Assembly (NCBI RefSeq): GCF_003432115.1
Contig: NZ_QWDC01000001.1
Location: 744,001 to 808,000 of the forward strand
Reading direction: 5' to 3'
Origin: Mucilaginibacter conchicola
Lineage (GTDB): Bacteria; Bacteroidota; Bacteroidia; Sphingobacteriales; Sphingobacteriaceae
Length of the DNA stretch: 64,000 nt
Shown here in pieces: positions 27,325-35,221 of the stretch. Under the pieces are notes generated by a model that saw only the letters and a program-made list of their open reading frames with translations, had not been told where the DNA came from and ran no database searches. How positions within the stretch are numbered: the stretch's first letter is position 1; each line of letters starts with the position of its first letter. The translations under genes and the position numbers were made by a program.

Positions 27325-27533
27325 CACTGTACAGAAAAAACTACTATATAGTTTATTAACGCAGGTTATTAACAGTTGTGCAATACCTTTATATAATTAT
27401 AAATACTTATTAATCAATGAGATTAGGTATTTCTGTTTGTTTATTGTAATTTGCATGCCCCCGCCAACATAAATCTATCATCGGGGCACGTGTTTTGAAT
27501 AAGTAATTGTGTGCTTATTTGGCCCTTTACCAG

Positions 27534-28301
27534 ATGAAGAAAATATTACTACTTATTTGCCTGTTTGCCGCTGCTACAATTGTGCACGCGAGTGATGATA
27601 CGTTGGACAGCCTTAAACAAAAGCTCCAAAACACTAAAAACGATACACTTAAAGGTGCTATCTGTACCCAAATTGCGGGCGAGTATCTTAAATTTGATAC
27701 AATAATTAACCGTAACGTTCGCAACTATTATCAAACAGAGGCCATTCACTGGTCGTTAACGGCATTGCAGAATTATTCTTATTACGAAGACACCCTTGGC
27801 ATGCGCCGCAGCTTTGATGACCTTGCCAAAGTTTACGTAGCCCAGCACAAATACAGCCAGGCCAAATGGTTCCTGTTACAATCAACCAATATTTCGCGCA
27901 AACGCAAGGATGTTCGGTCCACCATTGTTTCATTAGTGAGCCTGGCCAATGTAAAAATGGCCAATAAAGAAACTAAACTGGCTTTACGTGATATGAACGA
28001 AGCGCTTAACCTTGCTACCAAATACAAACTGACAAGATCAGAAGTGCTGGTTCAGCAAAATTACATGTACTTCTACAACCGCCTTGATGATACCGAAAAA
28101 GGTGATATTGCCGCCAAACGCGTGACCGAGTTAAACGAGCAGATCAGGAAAGCAGATGAGGCCCGTGCACTTGCTGCAGCTATGCCTAAAGATTCTATCG
28201 CTGTTAAAAAGCCCGATTCTATCAAGAAGAAAAAGGTATATACTGATAAAAAGAGCTCTAAACCGGTTGCTATCACTGCTAAAAAATTCGCTTCATTATA
28301 A
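27534..28301 (+). CDS. Secreted TPR-like protein of unknown function
   Basis: A 255-residue protein starting MKKILLLICLFAAATIVHAS, a signal peptide. The region from about 30 to 200 is helical, with repeats resembling tetratricopeptide units (YVAQHKYSQAKWFLLQS, LANVKMANKETKLALRDMNEAL), and the last 50 residues are lysine-rich and low complexity (KKPDSIKKKKVYTDKK). Relatives are often N-terminal parts of sensor proteins, but no kinase follows here. The ATG at 27534 is chosen over one 27 bases earlier as it starts the signal peptide. It is a stand-alone gene after the lipid operon. Confidence 0.68.
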   Translation: MKKILLLICLFAAATIVHASDDTLDSLKQKLQNTKNDTLKGAICTQIAGEYLKFDTIINRNVRNYYQTEAIHWSLTALQNYSYYEDTLGMRRSFDDLAKVYVAQHKYSQAKWFLLQSTNISRKRKDVRSTIVSLVSLANVKMANKETKLALRDMNEALNLATKYKLTRSEVLVQQNYMYFYNRLDDTEKGDIAAKRVTELNEQIRKADEARALAAAMPKDSIAVKKPDSIKKKKVYTDKKSSKPVAITAKKFASL

Positions 28302-28370
28302 TTGCGCTATCCTTTCCTATAATCAGATACGCTTTTAAACTTCCTATCGTTTAAAGTGTCAATAACTGAT

Positions 28371-28925
28371 ATGAAGAAATACCTTTTAGGGATATTGTTT
28401 TGTGCCTGTATCACGGCTCTCAGCTCATTTATATGGCAGGGTAATGATTATGCATCATTCAAAAACGACTTTTTAACCCTCATCAATAAAAAGCGGGCTA
28501 CCGGTTGCAACTGCGGCAACAAATGGTACCCGCCTGCACCGCCCCTTGTTTGGAACAACCAGTTGGAAGATGCGGCCATCGGCCACGCCAAAGATATGGC
28601 AGGCAAAAACTATTTTAGCCATGACAGTAAGGACGGGCGCAGCATGAGCACTCGCATAGTGCAGGCCGGCTATGAATTTAAAGGATGGAAAAGTTTTACT
28701 ACCGGCGAGAACATTGCTTTTGGACAGCAAACTATTGAGGAAGTGCAGGCAGGCTGGTTTAAAAGCGAAGGCCATTGCAGGAATTTGATGAACCCTGCTT
28801 TTAAGGAAGTTGGCGTAGCAGAGAAAAACCACTTCTGGGTGCAGGATTTTGGCGGTCGCGTAGCCTTTAGCCCCGAGCAGCAGCAAATGATAAAAGAAGG
28901 CAAGTTTAAGTTAATACAACATTGA
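28371..28925 (+). CDS. CAP/SCP-domain secreted protein
   Basis: A 184-residue secreted protein with a short signal peptide (MKKYLLGILFCACITALSS). The CAP (SCP/PR1) domain occupies about residues 40-165 with LVWNNQLEDAAIGHAKDMAG, the NYFSHDS block, TTGENIAFGQ, and GHCRNLMNPAFKEVGVA. Two conserved histidines (in FSHDS and GHCRN) and the glutamate of GENIA form the expected cavity. Bacterial CAP proteins have no settled function; lipid or peptide binding has been suggested. A repeat of the AGTC type starts directly after the stop. Confidence 0.88.
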   Translation: MKKYLLGILFCACITALSSFIWQGNDYASFKNDFLTLINKKRATGCNCGNKWYPPAPPLVWNNQLEDAAIGHAKDMAGKNYFSHDSKDGRSMSTRIVQAGYEFKGWKSFTTGENIAFGQQTIEEVQAGWFKSEGHCRNLMNPAFKEVGVAEKNHFWVQDFGGRVAFSPEQQQMIKEGKFKLIQH

Positions 28926-29028
28926 GTCAAGTCAAGAGTCTGAAGTATTAAGTCATAAGTCCCGAAAGGAGTTTGTCCTACTCTTCCGATTTTTCAATTT
29001 TGACTTCTGACTTTTGACTTTTGACTTC
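28925..29028. repeat. 7-bp repeat array reaching into the DUF1456 gene end
   Basis: From 29001 to 29028 there are four exact-period 7-mers: TGACTTC, TGACTTT, TGACTTT, TGACTTC. The upstream part (28925-28970) has the complementary kind (AGTCAAGTCAAGAGTC, AAGTCATAAGTC), so the two could pair. The downstream array is read in frame by the minus-strand DUF1456 gene and gives its KSQKSEVKIEKSEE tail. Same type as the array at 625-720. Confidence 0.65.
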
Positions 29029-29256
29029 ATTCTTCGCCGGCATTGGCCCGCGCAGGTGTATAACCAAACCGTTAAGGAAATTGCGCAATAACTGGTCTTT
29101 ACATTTCACAAAGTTGGGATGATCTTCGGCACGAAAGATGGCACTCAGCTCCGTTTTAGTGGTACGGAAGTTTACCAAGGCCAGTATGTTGATGATATCC
29201 TCATCGCGAAGCTTTAACGCAACGCGCAGTTTTTTCATGATCTCGTTATTGCTCAT
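28978..29256 (-). CDS. DUF1456 (YehS-like) protein with repeat-derived tail
   Basis: A 92-residue protein whose first 75 residues match one DUF1456 repeat as in E. coli YehS: MSNNEIMKKLRVALKLRDEDI, ILALVNFRTTKTELSAIFR, DHPNFVKCKDQLLRNFLNGL. YehS has two such repeats, so this is a single-repeat form. The last 17 residues (NEVKSQKSEVKIEKSEE) come from the 7-bp repeat array rather than from the domain, so the C-terminus looks like an extension into repeat DNA. Function of the family is unknown. Confidence 0.78.
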   Translation of the reverse strand: MSNNEIMKKLRVALKLRDEDIINILALVNFRTTKTELSAIFRAEDHPNFVKCKDQLLRNFLNGLVIHLRGPMPAKNEVKSQKSEVKIEKSEE

Positions 29257-29273
29257 GTTACAAATATACGCTA

Positions 29274-29966
29274 TTAAAATTCATCATTTGTCCAACCCAT
29301 CAGTTGCATTACCTCTTTAAATTCGGGCTGCAATTGCGCACTGATAACTACATCTTCTTTACTTACAGGGTGGATAAAGCGTAACTCTTTTGCGTGCAAT
29401 AACATGGTTTCCATCTCCCACTTCTCCTTAAACATCTTGTTTTGCTTGTTACAGCCATGCGTACGGTCGCCGATGATAGGGTGAAAAACATGGGCTAAGT
29501 GCTTGCGCAACTGGTGCATGCGACCGGTCTCAGGTTCGGCCAAAACAAGCGAATATCTTGAGGTGGGATGCTTGCCCAAAGCAACATCCAACTCTGCACG
29601 TTTGAGTGTTCTGTATCGCGTCAGCGCGTCCTGCAGCGTGCCATTTTCTTTACGGAGTGCGTAATCTATCGTTTCCTCATCGGGCGTAAAGCCACGCACA
29701 ATGGCCAGGTATTTCTTTTTAACAAGATTCTCCATAAAAGCCCGCTGCATGGCTATCTCGGTTTCTTTATCCAACGCAAAAAGCAGCACACCGGCGGTTT
29801 TACGATCGATACGATGCGCAGGATTAACCTTTTGGCCGATCTGATCGCGCAGGATCTGGATGGCAAATTCGGAAACATCGGCAGCTATAGATGAACGATG
29901 TACCAGTAAGCCATGCGGCTTATTGATGGCGATGAGGTGCTCGTCGCGGTAAATGATCTCCAGCAT
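29274..29966 (-). CDS. truC: tRNA pseudouridine(65) synthase TruC-like
   Basis: A 230-residue pseudouridine synthase of the RluA family. The catalytic aspartate lies in AHRIDRKTAGVLLFAL (HRxD motif), and the start MLEIIYRDEHLIAINKPHGLLVHRS, the RDQIGQ block, TGRMHQLRKHLAH and HPIIGDRTHG follow E. coli TruC closely. E. coli TruC makes pseudouridine at position 65 of tRNA-Ile and tRNA-Asp. Overlap of one base (TAATG) with the metallo-hydrolase gene upstream indicates a shared transcript. The exact target RNA in this organism is inference from similarity. Confidence 0.88.
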   Translation of the reverse strand: MLEIIYRDEHLIAINKPHGLLVHRSSIAADVSEFAIQILRDQIGQKVNPAHRIDRKTAGVLLFALDKETEIAMQRAFMENLVKKKYLAIVRGFTPDEETIDYALRKENGTLQDALTRYRTLKRAELDVALGKHPTSRYSLVLAEPETGRMHQLRKHLAHVFHPIIGDRTHGCNKQNKMFKEKWEMETMLLHAKELRFIHPVSKEDVVISAQLQPEFKEVMQLMGWTNDEF

Positions 29967-30799
29967 TAACTTAGGGCAAATTGAAATTGGCCGGTAACCT
30001 GGTTAAGCGTATGGCTCTCGCCAGGCGCAAGAGGTTGCGGATCTATCACAAAAACCTCGCTCTCAAAAAATCGCGAAGCAACACTAACGTGGGTGCTACC
30101 GGCATGGGGTGTAAACATTTGCAGGGCCAGCTCAGGGTCGTTATTATCTTTGGATAAGTGGGCAAGCAAAACGTGGCTCATATAAGCGGGCTTATGCTCA
30201 ATAAACATATCCAGCGCCTGTTTATTTGATAAGTGGCCTTTACCGCCGCTAATGCGTTTTTTGAGAAAATAAGGGTATCTGCCATTTGCCAGCATTTGCT
30301 CGTCGTAGTTAGCCTCTAAAAACGCGGCATGGCATTGGGCAAAGTGGCGAATAAGGTGTTCGCAGGGTACACCGATATCTGTAAACACACCTATGCGCGT
30401 TTCGCCATTGGTGATCATAAAACTGTGCGGCTCCACGGCATCGTGGTGCTTAGGGAAAGGCATTACTTCCAACTCCCCTATTTTAACAGACTCATACGAA
30501 CGCAGGCTAAAGCAAAGCTCGCGCGGCACCTCGCCGCAATGATGAACCGTGCCATCAGTAACATAAACCGGCAACTGGTACTTTTTAGCCAGCACAGGTA
30601 AACCGCGAATATGATCGGTATGTTCGTGAGAAATAAAAATGGCTTTTACTTTTTGGATGGATAGACCCAGGCGAAGCATTCGCTTCTCGATTTCGCGGCA
30701 AGATATTCCGACATCAACCAATACCGCTTCATGTTCGTTACCAACATAATAGCAGTTGCCGTTACTCCCCGAATTCAATGACGCTATATACACCGGCAT
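29966..30799 (-). CDS. MBL-fold metallo-hydrolase (YycJ/WalJ-like)
   Basis: A 277-residue cytoplasmic metallo-beta-lactamase fold protein. The metal motif HEHTDHIRGL (HxHxDH) is present in IFISHEHTDHIRGLP, with an upstream strand MPVYIASLNSGSNGNCYYV and later FTDIGVP, ANYDEQML and ...LLAHLS with the last histidine. The pattern is that of YycJ/WalJ-like hydrolases, thought to be 5'-3' exonucleases or phosphodiesterases. The ATG at 30799 (MPVYIASLNSGSNG) is used rather than the longer frame start at 30862, whose first 21 residues look like noncoding sequence. Couples to truC by one base. Confidence 0.85.
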   Translation of the reverse strand: MPVYIASLNSGSNGNCYYVGNEHEAVLVDVGISCREIEKRMLRLGLSIQKVKAIFISHEHTDHIRGLPVLAKKYQLPVYVTDGTVHHCGEVPRELCFSLRSYESVKIGELEVMPFPKHHDAVEPHSFMITNGETRIGVFTDIGVPCEHLIRHFAQCHAAFLEANYDEQMLANGRYPYFLKKRISGGKGHLSNKQALDMFIEHKPAYMSHVLLAHLSKDNNDPELALQMFTPHAGSTHVSVASRFFESEVFVIDPQPLAPGESHTLNQVTGQFQFALS

Positions 30800-30878
30800 A
30801 AGCTGCAAGTTAAAAATTTGCCGGCAAATACTAAAAGTTTTAGTTGAGGGATTTTTCAACACTAAATACTCCCCCGTT

Positions 30879-30994
30879 TGTCATTTCGAACGAGCGACAG
30901 CGAGGAGAAATCTTCTGCGAGCGATTGTTATAGCGTAGAAGATTTCTCGGCGCTCCATTCCACGCTTCCACCCTTCTGCTCGCTCGAAATGACA
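30879..30994. repeat. Large palindromic intergenic element (TGTCATTTCGA type)
   Basis: The ends are TGTCATTTCGAACGAGCG and its complement CGCTCGAAATGACA, with inner arms GAGAAATCTTCT and AGAAGATTTCTC. The whole can fold as a long stem with a central loop. Elements with this TGTCATTTCGA.. GAGAAATCTTCT pattern are frequent between genes in Bacteroidota. It lies between two divergent genes and has no coding potential of its own. Confidence 0.8.
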
Positions 30995-31090
30995 TCTTGA
31001 AAAACAGAACTATCAAAACAATATCACTTTAAAAACATTAAGAGCAACAGCCGCAGATATTGGTTATTATTGTATTGAAAAATTATACCT

Positions 31091-32233
31091 ATGCTGTCAG
31101 AACCCACATACATACCGGCCCGCATTGTTGCGTCGGAAATTGAAGCGCATTTCAGAAAGCACCAACTGGCTGCCCGGAATGATACTGACAGCGCCGTAGC
31201 CTCTGCTCCGGACCATACCATCATTGAGGCGGTAATTGATGTGGCTTTTTGGGCCAGCATGCGCCGCGAGGAAGGGCATTCGCCAAATATATCGATGGCG
31301 TTACTGCAGCCTTATCAATCTGATAAACCTTTGATATTTGGTGAAAAACTACGTTTAACACCACAGAATCTCATTAAACTGGCCCCTGCAGTTGAGCAGC
31401 CCGGTATCCATTTAGGCGTATGGCTTGATGGTGACGATTTGTTTATTTGGGGAACCACCCACAGCGTACCGGCAGTTTGCTTTGTGTTGGAAGTGATTGA
31501 GCCGGGCCTTTTGGTGATCAAACACCGACGAGTAGATGGCTTTGGTAAATATGTGAACGTCGCGGTATTACAAGGCGACCAGATAAAAGTGATCGACGAG
31601 GACAGTATGGGCATTGCCGACTGCCCGCAACTGATCAAATCACTTGAAGCCATGCCGCTGCCCGCTTACATGGGCGAATCGTTCAACGTATTGGTGCAAT
31701 TAGCTGCATCCATGCGGCAGCATAAACGCGGTGGCTTAGTATTCATCGTCCCTCAGGGGACGGAGCAATGGCGGGAATCCATTGTGCAGCCTGTTAAGTA
31801 TCCGGTAGTACCTGCCTACACTGCTATTAATGACCTGATGCGGACCAAATGCGATGCATCAGATAAACTAGAGTGGCGCGAATCGTTACTGGAAGCGATA
31901 GACCTCATCGGCGGTTTTACAGCCGTAGATGGCGCTACCATCATCACTGATAAATATGACCTTTTAGCTTTTGGGGCGAAAGCAGCGAGGGCAGAGCATA
32001 GCCAGCCTGTAGGCGAGATCATCATGACAGAGCCCGTAGCAGATGGCCGGGCACGACGCGTGCACCCTGCCCAAAACGGTGGCAGCAGGCACCTGGCAGC
32101 TGCACAATTTGTAAGCGACCAGCATGATGCTATTGCATTGGTAGCCTCGCAGGACGGGCAATTTACGGTATTTGCATGGTCGCCGCAGGTGGGTCTGGTA
32201 CACGCGCACAGGATAGATTCGTTATTATTGTAG
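31091..32233 (+). CDS. DAC-family (DisA_N-like) putative sensor protein, DACNV type
   Basis: A 380-residue soluble protein. The C-terminal part (about 250-360) resembles a diadenylate cyclase (DAC) domain: DGA at 280-282 (TAVDGATIIT), a G-x-x-x-A block, and RHLAA at 333-337, where DAC enzymes have GTRHRAA. The N-terminal 250 residues match, by memory, the DACNV sensor region described in comparative genomics of nucleotide-based systems. DAC enzymes make cyclic di-AMP; this form may instead bind a nucleotide signal, since the second Arg of RHR is replaced by Leu. It is a single gene, followed at once by a decayed tRNA, with no effector gene beside it. Confidence 0.75.
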   Translation: MLSEPTYIPARIVASEIEAHFRKHQLAARNDTDSAVASAPDHTIIEAVIDVAFWASMRREEGHSPNISMALLQPYQSDKPLIFGEKLRLTPQNLIKLAPAVEQPGIHLGVWLDGDDLFIWGTTHSVPAVCFVLEVIEPGLLVIKHRRVDGFGKYVNVAVLQGDQIKVIDEDSMGIADCPQLIKSLEAMPLPAYMGESFNVLVQLAASMRQHKRGGLVFIVPQGTEQWRESIVQPVKYPVVPAYTAINDLMRTKCDASDKLEWRESLLEAIDLIGGFTAVDGATIITDKYDLLAFGAKAARAEHSQPVGEIIMTEPVADGRARRVHPAQNGGSRHLAAAQFVSDQHDAIALVASQDGQFTVFAWSPQVGLVHAHRIDSLLL

Positions 32234-32242
32234 TATATTTCA

Positions 32243-32309
32243 TATCTCACTGTAACACAGCAATACATCTCTAATTTGTAGGATTCTGGTTCGAATCCAA
32301 ATGGGATCA
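32243..32309 (+). pseudogene. Decayed tRNA gene (tRNA-like sequence)
   Basis: The 3' half is tRNA-like: T-arm TCTGG-TTCGAAT-CCAAA with one mismatch, then acceptor TGGGATC plus A. The 5' acceptor arm TATCTCA (32243-32249) pairs with it in six of seven positions, including one G-T. The D-arm is shortened to CTGT-AAC-ACAG and the anticodon stem is imperfect, so isotype cannot be set. A hairpin terminator typical of tRNA genes follows. It is best read as an inactivated tRNA or an old integration-site remnant; a divergent functional tRNA is less likely. Confidence 0.5.
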
Positions 32310-32321
32310 CTAACAAAATAC

Positions 32322-32357
32322 AAAAGCCGCAAAGGATATCTCCTTTTGCGGCTTTTT
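32322..32357. terminator. Terminator hairpin after the tRNA-like sequence
   Basis: Arms AAAAGCCGCAAAGGA and TCCTTTTGCGGCTTTT around TATC, with one bulge, then T-rich sequence. It works for the plus-strand tRNA-like element and can also end the minus-strand GNAT gene. Confidence 0.85.
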
Positions 32358-32382
32358 GGTAAACCTCATCATCTACAAAAAA

Positions 32383-32667
32383 TCAGGCAACTACCCTGTT
32401 CCATTCAGGATGTTTCTTTAAAAAGATCTGTACATAAGCACAAAGCGGCACTATCTTTTGCCTTTTACCTTCAATGTAGGTCAAAGCCTTTTCAACCAGT
32501 GCTTCGGCAACACCGCGGCCTTGCAATGCTTCGGGAACTTCAGTGTGGATCAAATAAACTTTCTCTCCCCGTACCTGGTAATCAATAAATGAACGGTGAC
32601 CATCAATGGTTAGTTCAAAATTGTGGATGGCTTCGTTGTTAACCAGTTCTACATCTTCAAATTTCAT
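32383..32667 (-). CDS. Small GNAT N-acetyltransferase (YjdJ-like)
   Basis: A 94-residue minimal acetyltransferase-fold protein. The acetyl-CoA loop is visible in GRGVAEALVEKALTYI (Q/RxxGxG/A type), preceded by VYLIHTEVPEALQ and followed by VPLCAYVQIFLKKHPEW, the usual end of this short family. It is the last gene of the pirin-dioxygenase-esterase operon, two bases after the esterase. Substrate unknown. Confidence 0.88.
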   Translation of the reverse strand: MKFEDVELVNNEAIHNFELTIDGHRSFIDYQVRGEKVYLIHTEVPEALQGRGVAEALVEKALTYIEGKRQKIVPLCAYVQIFLKKHPEWNRVVA

Positions 32668-32668
32668 C

Positions 32669-33298
32669 TTATTTTGCTTTAAATATCAATTCATTAGCCA
32701 GTTTTAACTCGTCATAAGCAACCGTATGCGGCCTGCCGGGATAAATTTTTAAAGTAACATCGGCACCTAAACCTTTTAGTACCTCTACACTTTCTTCCAC
32801 TCTTTTCAACGGCACATGCGGGTCGGGGTTGCCGGTTGCAATAAATATGGGTGTATTATTAAAATCGCCTTCGTAATTGTTTACATCCAATTGCTCTCCT
32901 ATCAGGCCACCAGTAAAAGCAGCAACGCCGCCATATTGTTTGGCATTGCGGGCCACATATTCTAAACTTAAACATGCGCCCTGTGAGAAACCTGTGAAGT
33001 AGATATTCTCTGCAGAGAAACCATTTGCTATCGCCTGCTTAACCGTTTCGTCTATCAGTTCCAAAGCCGACGATAAAGCGGGTTCGTTCTGTTCCACCGA
33101 TGCTAAAAAGCTGTAAGGATACCAACTATTGTTGGTGGCTTGCGGTGCGTAAATAGCAGCGTTGTCTAATTTAAACTCACGTGCCAGGCGCATAATATCC
33201 TGCGCATTTGCGCCCCTGCCATGTATGGCTATGATGGCAGCATCGGCACCGGCAGCAGGTGCGCCGCCGGTGAATATTTGATTGCTGTGCGTGTACAT
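32669..33298 (-). CDS. Phospholipase/carboxylesterase-type hydrolase, MhqD-like
   Basis: A 209-residue alpha/beta hydrolase. The nucleophile elbow is GFSQG (in FTGFSQGACLSLEYVA), the acid is in the ATGNPDPHVP block, and the catalytic histidine is in YPGRPHTV. It shares length and motifs with B. subtilis MhqD-like esterases. The start touches the dioxygenase stop (one-base overlap), so the two are translated together. Together they point to breakdown of quinone-type electrophiles, an inference from the B. subtilis pairing. Confidence 0.85.
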   Translation of the reverse strand: MYTHSNQIFTGGAPAAGADAAIIAIHGRGANAQDIMRLAREFKLDNAAIYAPQATNNSWYPYSFLASVEQNEPALSSALELIDETVKQAIANGFSAENIYFTGFSQGACLSLEYVARNAKQYGGVAAFTGGLIGEQLDVNNYEGDFNNTPIFIATGNPDPHVPLKRVEESVEVLKGLGADVTLKIYPGRPHTVAYDELKLANELIFKAK

Positions 33299-34236
33299 TA
33301 GTTTAGTTTTGGTAAAGTGGTTTCTAAACTTGCACGGTATTCTTCGTATTGTGCAGGCAATTTTAAATGCGTGCCCAATTCTTCAACCGTTTCATCAACA
33401 GCAAAACCCGGGTTATCAGTAGCTATCTCGAACAACACGCCACCCGGTTCGCGGAAGTACAGTGAGTAGAAATAGTTACGGTCTATCTTCTCGGTGATGT
33501 GCAAGCCTAAAGCTGCTATTTTCTCACGATACTGCATCAGGATCTCATCATTTTTAACCCTGAAGGCTACGTGGTGTACTGAACCACCTGCTACATGACC
33601 GGCAACTTCGCCTGCAACTTCAACCAGATCAACAATGTTGGCATTATCAACCGCATCGGTTACAAAACGGTAGCGGTTTACGTGCTGCTCTAACAACTTG
33701 TACCCGAATACATTGGTGAGGATATCTGCCGTTGGCTGTATCTTGTTGGTGGTGATGGTGATATTGTGGAACCCTTTAGTAGCGTTCTCTGCTTTGATCT
33801 CATCAGTTTCCCAAGGCAAACGGTTATCTAACGATTTAGACACGATCAGCTCCAGTTTCAAACCATCAGGATCTAAGAAGGTCAGATACTGTTCGCCAAA
33901 TTTTTCGGCCGGTTTGTTATAGATCACATTGTGTTTCTCAAAACGGTTCAGCCAAAAGTCCAAACTACCTTCCGGTACTGAATAGCCTATCTCGGTTGCT
34001 TGCCTTGCGCCTCTCCTGCCTGCACTGATACCTTCCCACGGAAAGAAAGTTAATATAGTGCCCGGCGTCCCCTGTTTATCGCCATAATACAGGTGGTATG
34101 TTTCAGGGTCATCAAAGTTCACGGTCTTTTTAACCATCCTTAAGCCCAATGTTTTAGTATAAAAATCGTGATTACGTTTTGCATTGCCGGCTATCGCGGT
34201 AATGTGGTGAATGCCGTTTATTGTGTTGTTTTCCAT
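33298..34236 (-). CDS. Ring-cleaving dioxygenase, glyoxalase/VOC family, MhqO-like
   Basis: A 312-residue protein built from two VOC (glyoxalase-like) modules, starting INGIHHITAIAGNAKRNHDFYTKTLGLRMVKKTVNFDD. The second module starts FHNITITT and includes GSVHHVAFRVKND. Metal ligands are the His in GIHHIT, the His in SVHHVAF and the Glu in GGVLFEIATD. MhqO-type enzymes open hydroquinone or catechol rings. It lies between pirin (33 bases upstream) and the MhqD-like esterase. Confidence 0.88.
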   Translation of the reverse strand: MENNTINGIHHITAIAGNAKRNHDFYTKTLGLRMVKKTVNFDDPETYHLYYGDKQGTPGTILTFFPWEGISAGRRGARQATEIGYSVPEGSLDFWLNRFEKHNVIYNKPAEKFGEQYLTFLDPDGLKLELIVSKSLDNRLPWETDEIKAENATKGFHNITITTNKIQPTADILTNVFGYKLLEQHVNRYRFVTDAVDNANIVDLVEVAGEVAGHVAGGSVHHVAFRVKNDEILMQYREKIAALGLHITEKIDRNYFYSLYFREPGGVLFEIATDNPGFAVDETVEELGTHLKLPAQYEEYRASLETTLPKLN

Positions 34237-34269
34237 GATCTTGTTATGTGTGTGATGTGTTTTTTATGA

Positions 34270-35124
34270 TTAAAATTCAAGTGTGCCGAACAGGCCGTTT
34301 TTATAATCTTCAATGGCTTGGTTCGCTTCCTCTATGGTATTCATTACAAAGTTATCTTTAGCAGCTACCGGCTCATCAATCGGCTCGGCAGAGAGGTAGA
34401 GCAGTTGAGTATCTTCATTGGCGGTGATCACAATCTCCTCGTTATCTTTCTCAAATACAATGAGATTATGCTCCGCGATATTCTCCTGGTTTACGGCAAT
34501 GCTACCTTTGGCGATGTAAAGGACTGTCCAGTAACCGGCGGTTGCCGTAAACTGCACCTGTTTACCTTTTGCCACCTCGCCGGAGATAGATACCAGCGGC
34601 GTAAAGCTTTTAAGCGGACCAACCTTACCATCAAACTCACCGCTCGCCAGGCGAAGGTTAACACCTTCCTGCTGCAATACATGTGGCTGTTGATCTTTGG
34701 TGGCCGATTGATAAAACGGCTCGTCCCATTTGTGGGCCTTAGGTGCGTTTATCCAAAGTTGGATCAGCTCTTGCGTGCCGCCATTCTTTAACAGTTCTTC
34801 TGTGGGGCCTTCGCTGTGCAGAACACCTTTACCTGCAAACATCCATTGCACGTCGCCGGCTTTGATAATTCCGTTATGACCTGCGCTGTCTTTATGGTAA
34901 CCCTCGCCTTGCAGTTGAAAAGTTACAGGTGCAAAGCCACGGTGCGGGTGCGGATGGATGCGCAGTTTACCACCTGCGGCAATTTGCTTTGGTTTTAAAT
35001 GGTGCAGAACAATGATGGGGTTGGCAAACCTGAAATCGATATGTGGCAGGGGCTGCAGAACAGTTTCGTCTTTAGTGATCTGTTTCTCGCGACCTTTTAA
35101 AATATGCTGAATTTTCTTTTTCAT
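34270..35124 (-). CDS. Pirin-family protein (quercetinase-like cupin)
   Basis: A 284-residue bicupin of the pirin family. The N-terminal cupin has the metal motif PHPHRGFAPVTFQLQGEGYHKDS, with HxH and later His/Glu (VLHSEGP), and the C-terminal cupin is degenerate, as usual. Bacterial pirins such as YhhW oxidise quercetin; others act as redox-sensitive regulators. The start at 35124 (MKKKIQHILKGREKQ) is preferred to one 39 bases upstream because a TAnnTTTG box lies at 35149-35156, too close for the longer form. First gene of the proposed quinone-detoxification operon. Confidence 0.88.
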   Translation of the reverse strand: MKKKIQHILKGREKQITKDETVLQPLPHIDFRFANPIIVLHHLKPKQIAAGGKLRIHPHPHRGFAPVTFQLQGEGYHKDSAGHNGIIKAGDVQWMFAGKGVLHSEGPTEELLKNGGTQELIQLWINAPKAHKWDEPFYQSATKDQQPHVLQQEGVNLRLASGEFDGKVGPLKSFTPLVSISGEVAKGKQVQFTATAGYWTVLYIAKGSIAVNQENIAEHNLIVFEKDNEEIVITANEDTQLLYLSAEPIDEPVAAKDNFVMNTIEEANQAIEDYKNGLFGTLEF

Positions 35125-35148
35125 GATGCTTTTCCGTTTTGTATGATA

Positions 35149-35156
35149 CAAAGATA
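35149..35156 (-). promoter_or_regulatory. -7 box of the pirin operon
   Basis: On the minus strand TATCTTTG, an exact TAnnTTTG match, 24 bases before the pirin ATG at 35124. Confidence 0.5.
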
Positions 35157-35221
35157 GCGGCAAAGCAAACCCAGCCCAATAATGTAGTTTAAGGCAAAAA
35201 GTTAATGTAGATTAAGAGGAA

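Noticed and set aside
27325..27533. Overlapping small open frame after the Aur1-like gene
   Set aside because: It starts inside the Aur1-like gene in another frame and has no recognisable features.
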